A DNA stretch of 64,000 nucleotides from contig NC_091976.1 in NCBI RefSeq assembly GCF_036711975.1, forward strand, positions 5,828,001 through 5,892,000, read 5' to 3'. Shown piece by piece: positions 31,801 to 43,800 of the stretch. A program made the translations under genes and the position numbers. This DNA is from Onthophagus taurus (Eukaryota > Arthropoda > Insecta > Coleoptera > Scarabaeidae). The notes below the pieces were generated by a model. That model ran no database searches. It saw nothing but the letters and a program-made list of their open reading frames with translations, and was not told the origin of the DNA. The stretch's first letter is position 1. Each line of letters starts with the position of its first letter.

Positions 31801-34800
31801 AGAAACCCATTCAAAAATTTTTTTTTATAATAAAGCAACTATAAATTATTTCTTTTTAATTTTTATTAATTGTTGATCAATGAAAAAAACACGTGCATGA
31901 CACTAATAATCAAAATTTAATTTCTTTAAATTGCGATGCTAAAATATCAAACTTTCGCCACGTTCAGGTAGCAATTTGTTTCTTTTATTACAATAAATAT
32001 TTCCTGCATCAGAAAAAATTTGCTCGCTAAAAACACTTGCAGCTGGAGCAGATAAAAAGATGTCTGCCCGATTTTTTAGTTTAGGCGAGATAAAACTTTT
32101 TTTTAAACTGGTCCTTTTCCCACAAAAGATTCGGCTAACACACCACAAATAAACAAATTATTTCATAATTAATAAGAATTTACACCAACCAACTTACCAA
32201 CCCATAAATTACTACCAAATTCAACATTATGTCTCTTAATAGCCAATTCTCTGGCTTCCTCAATGGTTTCTCTAAATCTTTGGCCCCCTTTTTTAAAACG
32301 AATTTTAATTGTTTAATAGCTTCATCAACAGTCATTCCTCGTACAAGACATGCTATGTACCACATTTTCAATGGACTATATTTGATGTTGGTTCTTTGAT
32401 GGCATACAAACTAAAGAGATAAAACTATACTTAATTGATATCTTTTTTAAACATTTCGAAACACTTACAGCCGGCCGAGGTTCTTCATGTTCTTCTTGAG
32501 GAGGATAAACGGTTTTTAATACACTGTTTCTTTTGTGCAATTTTAATAAAAAGATCAAGGGGATTTAGGCGAATTTAGGCCAGAGAATGAGGAGGCCACG
32601 TAATCGAACAAAGACTCCCAATTCATCTTTCGGGATATTCTGTATTCAATCCCGTACAGGACAATGCATAATGAGCTGGGCAACCATCTTGTTGAAACCA
32701 CATTTCTCTATAGATATTGAGTGGCACATCTAGCAATGTTGTTAAATTATTTTGGAGGAAATACAAATAACATACGACAGTATGAATTTTTTAAATAACT
32801 TGTTTTTTGCAGAAAAACAGGCAATAATATTTTTTAGGAAAAGAAGAATGGCAAGTGTTATACCATTTTGGAATCTTGACTAAACAGGCCATCTTTTAAA
32901 ATAACTTGCCAAGGGTGCTGTACTACTCCTTTTTTTTAGAAATCGTGTGTCAAACTTAATAGACAAAAATTCTTTCAACCTTAACTCAATCAAACTAATA
33001 TTTTTTTTGCAAAACTAACGACTTTTGTTGTTTGATTTGTGACTTCTATAGTAGCATGATTCATAAGGAATACATTATTAAAAAAATCACTATTGAATTG
33101 CAAAGATTCATAACATAACATTTTCAAAAATATGTCTATTACCACATAGGTAAGAGACATGGAATTTTTTTCTTATTTTTACCAGAACAGGTATTGGTTG
33201 CCCTTTCCCCGGTGCTCGCTTAATGTTGAATTTGGGGCCCTGTATATCTGAGGGCTGAGGGGGTAAACTACCTTTAGTTTTTTAGAATAATTTAAAAATT
33301 ACCCTGTCGATTTTGGCGGCGTCAAGTACCCTTATAGTATGTTTAAATACAGGGTATGTATGGATAGTATATAGTGTGTCCCGTATCTTCCGCATCAGAG
33401 CATTATACGGTTGTAGGATACATTATTCTAAAGCGATCTTTCTAATAACATTTTTTCGAAATGTTATTAGAAAGTTTATTTCTCTTTCCGTGTCGAATCT
33501 ATTGGTGAGTACACGTGAGAAACGTGCTATGATCGGCGCGGCGGACGGGTCGAGGGTTGGGCCGATTACCTGTGTCTGATTTACGATCTGCTATTGGTGG
33601 AAAAATAGTTCGTTTAAATAGTTCCCGTTATTATAAACATTACGGAAAAATTTTATTAGAAAGATCGCTTCAAAATAATGTATCCTACAACCTTATAATG
33701 CTCTGATGCGGAAGATACGGGACACTCTGACCACCTGTATAGGTGGTTCAGACTTTAATCGGGAAACTTTACTAGGACGTAGTACTTGCCAAAATAACAC
33801 AAGTTTTTTTATATAAACATAGGGTTGAAACTCTCTTGTTTTTGAGCGACCAAAGTTGAGTCAAAAATTTACATTTAATTTTTTTTCGGCTATAAGTAAA
33901 CCGTAGAATTTGTAAATTTGTACGTTTACTGGTGACCTTATTTTCAAGCATACCTTAATTTTTTATAAGAACTTTTTAATACCATGACACAATTTTTTTT
34001 TAATTATATTTTAATATTATTTTAGTTTAATATTCTATTTTTTTTTACGCGAAAACTATTATCTTTAAGGAACTCATATTTTCTTATTTTATAAAAAATT
34101 CATAAAGGTTGTGAATTTCATCCCCTTAGAGAGCGCTATTGAAGCTTAAGGTATACTTGAAAATAAAGTTTTAACCAGTAGTAAAAACGTACAAAGTTTC
34201 AAATTCTACGGTTTACTTATAGCTGAAATAAAATATAAAATGTTAATGTTTGGCTCAAATTTAGAAAAGTTGCGACTCTATTTTTATATACATACTATTT
34301 TTATATAGTATGTCCGTAAAGTAGGGAATATAGGCGATAAAATCATTATAAATGGTTTATGGAAAATACCCTGAAACAGGTCTAAAGATTTAAATTTTTT
34401 CAAACTTTTGGTGGAGATTTCAAATTTTCTAAACGAGTTAAGTATAACGTTATCGATATTTTTTTCAAATGGCAATCCCCTATTTTTATTACGGAATATG
34501 AAAGAGGATTTTTCTCTAAATCTACTACAGTCAATATTAATATTGGTTACACAAGAAAATTTTCTATTCAATGACGCAAATATACGGAGCAATTTGAAAA
34601 ACAAAATTTGATAATCGCGTGAAATTGAAGATGGCATTGCAAAAAATGTATTTATAGCATGAATCTGAATGTAAATGACAGAATTACAGCTTGGGGAGTT
34701 TTTTTATGTGACAGCCTGTATTAATAAAGTCTTTTAATAGTTTATCAGTATACTTTGGCTAATGAGTTGGCGACCAGGATTTGTTGCATTAAGAATTAAA

Positions 34801-37800
34801 TCAGAGTTTGACACTCAGGGAATTGTTGAAAATCATTGGTTACCGTAGTTACTCATGGCTACTGCTATTTTTATCATTTAAACAACTTTGAAGTAATTAG
34901 ACTTTAAAGTACATCTTTCATATTCCGTAATAAAAATGGGGGATTATCATTTTACACCAAATAGAAATCTACACCAAATAGTTGCAAAAAATTTGAAACT
35001 TTAGATCCATTTCAGGGATTTTTCCATAAACCGTTTTTAATGATTTTAACGTCTATATCTGCTACTTTACGGACATACTGTACATATAAAAAACTTGTGT
35101 TATTTTGGCAAGTTTGGTCATTTAACGTCGTCGTTAAATATCGACTTTATGAAAAAAGTTATTATATAAAAGTTGTTTAACATTTTATTTTCCATAATAA
35201 GACACCATACAATTGTTTTTATGTCAGAAAACAAATGAGTAACGAATAATACTTGAATTTTTTTAAATAGCAATGTTCTGTTTCGTTAGGCCCATTTGAA
35301 AGAAATTTTTTCTCTTTTCGATGACTGTATGTACTTTTTGATGACTGTTTCGATGTAATATCTTAGTACCCTTAATACCGGAAAATTTTTCAAAAAAATT
35401 TAAATCTGTTTATTAAGTTAGTTTTACTAATAACACGAATCTAGAATATCTGAGAAAATGTCTCAGATTAATGACTCAAATTAATAATTTTTTAATTTCT
35501 TACACCATGATTAATATAATTACAAAATTTTTTAATTAATTACAATACATTTTTTTAACGATGAAAATACGTAGTAGATACATCATTTTATCTCTTTCAC
35601 TTTGATTATCATTAATATATCTTCTTTGTATATCCTTTTTTCGGACTAGCTTGTAACAGTTTTGTTTTTCGTTGTTTGATTTTATTTTTGTTTGAATTTT
35701 CGTAGTTTATGCGTGCGCCATGAGGTGTTTGCCCATATAAGGTAAAAATTTGTTTCTCGAGTTCTGATTGGTCGAGTTGTTATTCTTCTTGGGGAAGCGA
35801 GTGCGTCTCATCCCTATCGTTCAGACGCTAGTGCGTAACGTATCGTTTTAGTTAGAGGGTTAAAAAAGAAAGTTGTTTGTTCAGCACCTTATTGTTGGAT
35901 TTGGAGGCTTCTTTTCATTACGTTTTATACGGATTTGGGTTCACGATCTAATTTTTGGTTTGGAGTAACCAACGGTTTTTCCGAATTTTTTACGCTGGAA
36001 AACTTTATCGTAAAGCCGATTAATATCTAAAGGTATGTTAAGTTTTTTTTTTTCATCGACGGTCGCATAAATATTATCTAATTTTTTAGGCTTCTTCTTT
36101 TTCTCCTTTTTCATGTTTCTTTTATTCCGATTTATTTAATTTGGTCTTCGAGAGAAGTCCAACGGCGTGTGACCTTGAAAGCCATTTCGGTAACAAATTG
36201 ACACGTGGTGCAGTCCTTGTTGAGCACAGCTGATAGTTTCGACGTGAATGTTGGATGATTTGTTTCCGTTCTGTAAGAAGATTGGAGTTTTGTTCTTGGA
36301 ATAAGTGTTGATGAGTTCGGAATCAGGAAAATTTAAACAGATAAGATCTTTTCTATTTTTTTTTGTTAATGACACCAATGTAATTTAAAATCAGTCGCCT
36401 ATTTCGATTTTTATTATTAATCTTGATTTTTTTAAGTGTTATTGTATTCGGGATCGCAATATTTTTTATTATTTAAAATTCTCTGTCCAGTCTGTGTAGC
36501 ATATGGTCCTGGGAATTTGAGAGTCTCACGATATTTTCGATATTCTTTGGTTTCAATCTCTCTTTAAAATGAGAAAGACCCTCCTTTGTCGTATTTAAAT
36601 TTTCCATGGTAATCGATCAATGTTGTGTTTTCTAATCGATTCTGAACACATTTTGTAAAATTTACGGCCAATTTGTCGGATCTAGCGGAAAAAAACCACA
36701 TCGTTTAACAGGTTGACTGCCACAACTATTTTTGTTATGTTGCCAAAATTATTTTGTGTACCTTATGTGGTACATGATTCAATTTCTTTTTCGAATTAAT
36801 GAGTATCGTTGTGGGTACTCAAGCAATAAATGTAAATATACCTCATGGCCTCAAGACCAATACTTAAAACAAAGTACAGTAGGTTTCATAAACTAACGTA
36901 TGTGTACTATAAACTGTCTGTGTGAAACTTAAAACTGTTTCTAATACTTTCTGACAAAGTAGTCGAACGTAAGTAGAAGTGGTTCAATTCTGTCAACCAT
37001 TTTCGTATTGCTTCGTGTGTAATTGCACGTGATTTTGACACAGCTTCGGGCTCCCGAAAGACAATAGTTTGTCGTCTACAAAATGCCTTAAACCACTTAT
37101 CCCCAGGCTTGCCGTCTTTGAAAGGTTCTCGTTTTTTGTATGTATTTACAATGTGTTGAATCGATTTGAACAATTCTTCCTTCTTTAAGGGGAATTCTGT
37201 CATGAATAAATGCTTTAGCCACAAAGATAATTTTTTCCTCTTCTTGACTGAGAATGGTAGGTAGCTCCATAATCAAAGGCCTCATTTTTATTCAGTTCTA
37301 AGCCTGTCTATTAGGCTAGTTTTAGGAATTTGAAAATTTCGGGAAGCTTCTCATATTCCCATACCATTAAGAATTGCGTCAATAGCATCTATTAAAGATG
37401 TTTCTGAATATCACTCTTGGGAACTCTTTTTTTGGTTTTGAATACTTTGAATCAACGAGATTTGACTAGAGAGAACAATCTTCTTAAAACTGTCTATGAT
37501 TTTGAATATTTCTTTTTTAAGCAATTTTTCGTATTTTAAGGCTTCATTGAAAGAAACGGTAAAACTGTTCTATTTCAAATTGTGTCTGTACAGATTCTAA
37601 TAAAACACGATTGCAATACTTTTCTATGCTTATTTATGAAACACGTCATGCTTAGTAAAAATCTAGGGTTACTTACTTCAAACCTTCAACTCGGTATGTA
37701 TTTTTCTCAGCTGATAAAGCAGGGCAGTACTACCATCACTATTTACGCAATTACTTGTAATTTGAGTGATAGACACTGGCAACTAATAATTATTGACAGG

Positions 37801-40800
37801 CATTTTAAAAGGGAAATTTTACTACTCTTTTATTTTTTAAATTTATGGTTGCAGGTGGTCCTTAGGCGTATTAACCCTATGTTGTTTTCGTGTAGCTACT
37901 CGAATCAGTACACTTTACATTTTTTTGTTTTGTATGGTCAGTACACGTGGGATTAATTAATTTGGGTTTTTTTGCGGTTGTTACAGGTTAATTAACTACC
38001 ATATTATTGCATCAATTATTACGTTAATATTATTAATATTAATTTTAGATTGGTCAATAGATTTTCATTCGATTTATATTTTGATTATAAGAAACAACTC
38101 TTTGTTCAAACGTAACGGATGTTAACTAAGAAACGGTGGACAGCAAACGTGGAAAGTTAATTATGTATTTCACTTGTATAAATTATTAATTTTAATCAAT
38201 TTATTAATTTTATGCATAATGATGACAATTAACAATTCGACCCAAATGATTATTTACATACAGGGTGATTTACATAAGAACCGACACAGAGCAGGGACAT
38301 GTAGAGGACAATAAATTAAGATGATTTAAAGTAACTTACCTCTATACTAAGTTGTACACCTCAGAAGTTATAGGTCTTCAAAGTTGGGTCTTAAATTTTT
38401 AAAAAGTTCAATATCTTCGTAATAAATTAAGCTAGAAAAACCAAATTTGGCATACGTTATGAGTGTACCAAGGGTATTAATTGGTAGCAAATTGAACTCA
38501 ATTGAGGCATTTCATAGGGTTGATTAAGGGCGATGGTACCCTAAATTTTGACAGATCTTTTTAACCTTTTGACGGATTTAATACATTACTACTTCATTTA
38601 ATATAGAATTTAATTCTAAAACTTTTCTTACTCTTATTATTTTTTAAAAAACTTTGTCGTTTTCATAACTAAAGACACTTATTTCGTAATCTTATTTAAA
38701 ATAAGCGAAAATTCAGTAGTCGGCTATGAAATTGTACGTCAAACTTGACAAATAGGTTATAAAATTATTTGACAACAAGGTTTTATAACCTATGTGTCAA
38801 GTTTGACGTACAATTTCACAGCCGACTACTGAATTTTCGATGATTTTAAGTAACATTACGAAATAAGTGTCTTTAGGTATTTGAGTTTTTTATGAAAATG
38901 ACAATGTTTTTTAAAAAATAATAAGAGTAAAAAAAGTTTTAGAATTAAATTCCACATGAAATGAGGTAATAATGTATTAAATCCACCAAAAGGTTAAAAA
39001 AATCTGCCAAAATTTAGGGTACCATCACCCTTAATAAACCCTTTGAAATGCCTTAATTGGTGTCAATTTGCTACCAATTAATACCTTCGGTACACTCGTA
39101 ACATATACCAACTTTGGTTTTTCTAGCTTAATGTATTACGAAGATATTCAATGTTTTAAAAATTTAAGACCCAACTTTGAACGTCTATAACTCCTCAGGG
39201 GTACAACTTAGTATAGAGATAATTTGCGTTAAATCATCGTAATTTATTGTCCTCTACATGTCCCTGCTCTGTGTCGGTTCTTATGTGAATCACCCTGTAT
39301 ATCAATTAAGATCATGACAATGTCAAAACTGCTGTCATCATCGACGTGAAATTACTCAGGAATTATCGAATTTTAAGATGGGTTTTCTCTAAATAGTAGG
39401 ATTGAACAAAACGCTATACAGCACACGTGGGAAACTAATATTTTCCACTAACTTGTATGTCTTTCCACATGAGCCGAAGGCGAATTATAAATTATTAAGT
39501 TATTATCTGACATACGTATTAATGAAAAATCATAGTTTCCTCACTTGTACTGTAATATACCATGTCCTGCTGACAAAAACATGTCGTTTTGACGGTTGCT
39601 ACTACTACGCAGAAGTTCTTTCAAAAGTACTACTTAACGTATTAAGAAATCATAGTGATAAATTGCACCAAAATCGACAAGCAATACTCTCGAAAATTGA
39701 GGGTAGTTAACCCCAGCCACCCCTAAATGTCGTATACTCCCTATACATAGTACATGTTTTTATTTCCGGGTGGTCGAACATAGGCTTTACAATTCATATA
39801 ATCTTCCATTAGTCGACCACAGTGGACAATTAACAGTGGAGTGTTAGTGTACCTAACGTTTGCTAGTCGTCGACCGCTTCTTAAAATACGTAAAAATTGC
39901 TTAAAAAAGAAATATTCAAAATCATAAACATACAACTAATTTATGATTTTCTTCAAAATATTGTTTAAAAGTGTATTAGTTTATTATTTATCACATCAAT
40001 CTTACGGCAGAGGGTTATCTATTTTATCCCGTAACTGCGCAGGGTATGGTCAGAGGCAAATGAAAAAAGCACGTAATTAATGTATTGAAACCTACTATAA
40101 GGGTACTTAATGCCGTTAAAATCGAGTGGCATTAGGATGGTTTTTGAATTATTCCCAAAAGCTGGGGATAGTTTACCTGTGGTCAGATACATGTGTAATA
40201 TGAATAAAAAGCTCCTTAAAAATGATTGAAATGATTTGACGATCAGTTTACCTTTACCACATTTCTAGATGATAGCAAATTTTCGCGGTAGCAAATTACA
40301 ACGAAATCGGTGAGGGACAGTTCTGACAATACCTTGTCTGTCATATGCATTAACCTCCGCCCCCAACCTCTCACAATTTAAAATAATAACTTTACATTCA
40401 GTAAATCTATTTATCAATTAGTTTTAGGCTTTAGAAAATATTATAAATAAAATCAAATGAAAACTCGGAAGCTGTTTACAAATACAAACATTCCATGTAT
40501 ATCAATAGGACAGTTTCTAACGTGTTATGGTTCATCCAGAAAAAAGCAAAGCCACAGAATACCTTCTGTGGCGAAGCGTGCGATGTTTCCAGATCGTTGT
40601 CGTCGACCGTGTATAGTGCTCGCCAAAAATTTAGTACATCGTAATATTACATTTTTGCGGATATGCAAAATAACAATTAAGCCGTTTGAACATTATAAAT
40701 ATTATTACATTAACTCTATAGTAATTCTAGCTGTTTAAATTTTTGTATTTATTAGGCTAATTTTTTTTATAGTCTATAGCTGTTTCTTGCATCCTAGTTT

Positions 40801-43800
40801 CCATTTTCTTTCTATTTCGCCAGTCAATTTCCACTCTCCATGACCGCCTTGGTCTTCTTCCTCGTTTTCTTCGATTTGGCGATATATCCTATATTATCAT
40901 TTTCTTTGGCCATCTTTTATTCGTCATCCGTTGAACATGTCTGAACCATCTTACTCTGCTTACTTATATGATTTCCAGTATGCTAATCTGAATCCCATTT
41001 CTTTTACGATTGTCCGTATTCTTCACTCGACTAATTTTTTTTTCTGGCAGCACCTCCTCTAGTAGGGTGTTTATTCTTGATTTGCTTCTTTCATTCATGG
41101 TCCATAGTTGGGAACCATACGTGTCTATACTTTTCACTCTCTCTCTCACGGTAGCATCAAAACCCGGGGTGGGCCTTCACTGATTTTGCAATTTGTCTCC
41201 CTCACAGCATAACCAGAAAGGACGCTGGCGTCGATTCCTCTCTTTAACCTCGATTTAAATTCCCCCATCTTTACGAATCAAAGTCGATCAATCACTAAGT
41301 TGCTCTGAAAATAATATAAACACGAGTTTAATTGCAAGAAAAAGGTAATAATAAAACTTATTTACTATTCGCGATTTTTTGGAACTCGACAAAAAAAAAT
41401 TTTAAACACTTTTGTTCTACAATCTCTCATTATACAACAACATACATCAAATACATCAAACCAATAGCACAAGTTGTAAACGTAAGCGTTTAAGCACAAG
41501 TGAGGTTATCTGATAATAACAACTCCTAAAACATGGTGTCGTAAATTAGATTTAGCGGGATACCCGAAGTGTCATTTCTGATTATTCTGTGTCGATACGC
41601 GATCTTGAGGCGGTTGATTTTTAATTAACATCATAAAAACTAATTAACTAATGTTTGATTGTAGGGTATTACTGAATTCGTATTTTCTTAACTCTATTAG
41701 AAAATGTTACACAAGTGTCCCGTATCTTCCGCACCAGAACATGATACGGTTGTAGAATACATTATTCTGAAGCGATCTTTCTAATAAAATTTTGCCGAAA
41801 TGTTTATAATAACAGCACGGAAACTGTTTAAAGTCGTCCAATAGCGATTCAACAAAAGTTTAGGGAAACGCCAGTAGCTTCGACACGGAAAGCGAAATAA
41901 AGTTCTTCCGCTATTGAAGTGAATCGCTATTGGACGACTTTAAACATTTCGGAAAAATTTTATTAGAAAGATCGCTTCAGAATAATGTATCCTACAACCG
42001 TATAATGCTCTTATGCGGAAGATACGGGATAACTTGCATAGGATGTCCCGTTTAAAACAACAAAGTTGACCAATTTTTATAATTAGATGGGGGCGATTAC
42101 TTATGAAGCGTATCATATATTTTGAATAACGTAGGGGCGATACTGCACCCTTGTTGGCTGCCTTTGGAAACAGGGTGATTCTCAACCTATATGCATAAAT
42201 TTGGGGATTTCTTCCAAGGGCAATAAGATACTGTTCTTGGATTTATTTTTTTTTGTGAAAAGTTGGAAAAAAAATATTACTACTATTTCTTTTTATTATT
42301 GCTAAGTAATCTTTAATACATTTTGAAAGCATACATACATTTTTTGCGCAAAAGTTATACAAATATATAGTAAATATAACTGTAAACTTTTTCCCGAGTG
42401 AGACTCGGGCTTACACAATTTCTAACTAAAAAACTTTTACTACAATTTCTTTCACCTATTAGTTGTTATTTGTCATTAGGAATAAATCCCCAAGTTTATG
42501 CGTATATATATAGATATTATAGGTTAAGAATCACCCTTATAATATCTACAGATATTCTGTTATTGTTTTTTATAACAACTGTCATGTTTTGATACAGGCT
42601 TTAGTTCCATCTATACAGTGTGTTTGATTTTAGTTGTCACCACAGATATCTCGACCATTGTTGGATATATGACAAACTGTTATAGAAGGATAGTTGCTCG
42701 ATATTATTGAGTACTCTATTAACTATCATATTGAAAAAAAAACACAATTGACCATCTGTGTTAGATACAGCGAATACATTCGTAATTTTGAATGGAACGT
42801 GCTATTTACAACGATGCTTAGATCAGAGCTTTATTGTGACAGCATCTGTCAGGTGACCAGTATCTAAAATGATTGAGTAACTTTCTACGTGATTTACGTT
42901 ATCTACTGTATCTTACGGTATATTATCTACGATAGATAACAGAATATTAAGTGCGAAGTTACATTCCTTCTATAACATTTTATCATATCTCCAACAGTAA
43001 TCGAGATATCTGCTAACAGCTAAAATCAAACACACTGTATAGATATTTACTAATTCTGTCGGGTTAAGATCTGTAAGTAAAGTTCTTATGTGTTGTAAAT
43101 AGGACGTTTTATTCTTCATTGTTTGTTGTGATATGGAACATTATCTATTACTAACATGCTGTTTTCTGGAAAATTAGGTAGTAGTTATTAGATCAGTCAT
43201 TTCTTATAATAGGGCCGTTAAGATCAATCGATTAGAAAGACCGTCTTTCAAAAAATCGTTAATCTAAATTAAATTAGACGGATTAGTAACGTTTTCACCT
43301 TCGAAAATTGTTTAATTTTTGCAATAATTAATGTAAAAGTTTAAAATTTCCCACCCCCGTCTCCAGATGACGTTTTTAAGTAAGAGGAAAGAAATCACAG
43401 ACGTTACTTTCGTTTTGTTCCGTTTTCATCTAGCGCATAAGATTCGTAGCATTGTCTCTCTCCGGCAGTTTTTTTGATTTTTATACCCTCCAATCGTACG
43501 CTCAAATCTGAGCGACTTACTTTGGAGTTCGCACTCTGTAGTTTCTAACTTTATTATTTTCTTTTTGTAAAAATAGCCTCAGAATAAAAAATTAAAGAAT
43601 ATAGGGTCAATTAATTTTAAAGAACTTTCGAATAAGCCAATAAAAAAAATACTTAACCTCTCTATTGTCGAAAGATCAGCGTGCTGGAATTATCATCCAA
43701 GTTTTTTTCATGGGGGTAGAACGAATGTAGATATGTTTCATCCATATAAATAAAAGGCCGTACCGCATCTTTATTCTTGTTCATGCCTCAAGAAAATACA

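Larger units (their letters stand above)
30470..33240 (-). mobile_element. Long-TIR DNA transposon (DUF4817-type) carrying nested insertions
   Basis: The left arm (about 30470-30890) and right arm (about 32815-33240) are inverse copies of about 400 bp: CTTGGCAAGT and AAAATGGTA blocks, GTCACAAATCAAACAACAAAAG and its complement. Between them are a fold-back with a hAT MITE, a hAT 3' end, the mRpL22 fragment and, at about 32750-32520 on minus, transposase residues MWFQQDGCPAHYAL and NPLDLF. The latter resemble the DUF4817-type transposase at 18418, so this outer element probably belongs to that class. Confidence 0.7.

Noticed and set aside
32180-32371. Second functional mRpL22 gene
   Set aside because: A one-base loss in exon 2 shifts the frame, the start and most of exon 3 are missing, and a Trp codon is changed.
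39402-39710. 102-codon frame as a small gene
   Set aside because: No motif, and the surroundings are repeat-like; AT-rich chance frame.
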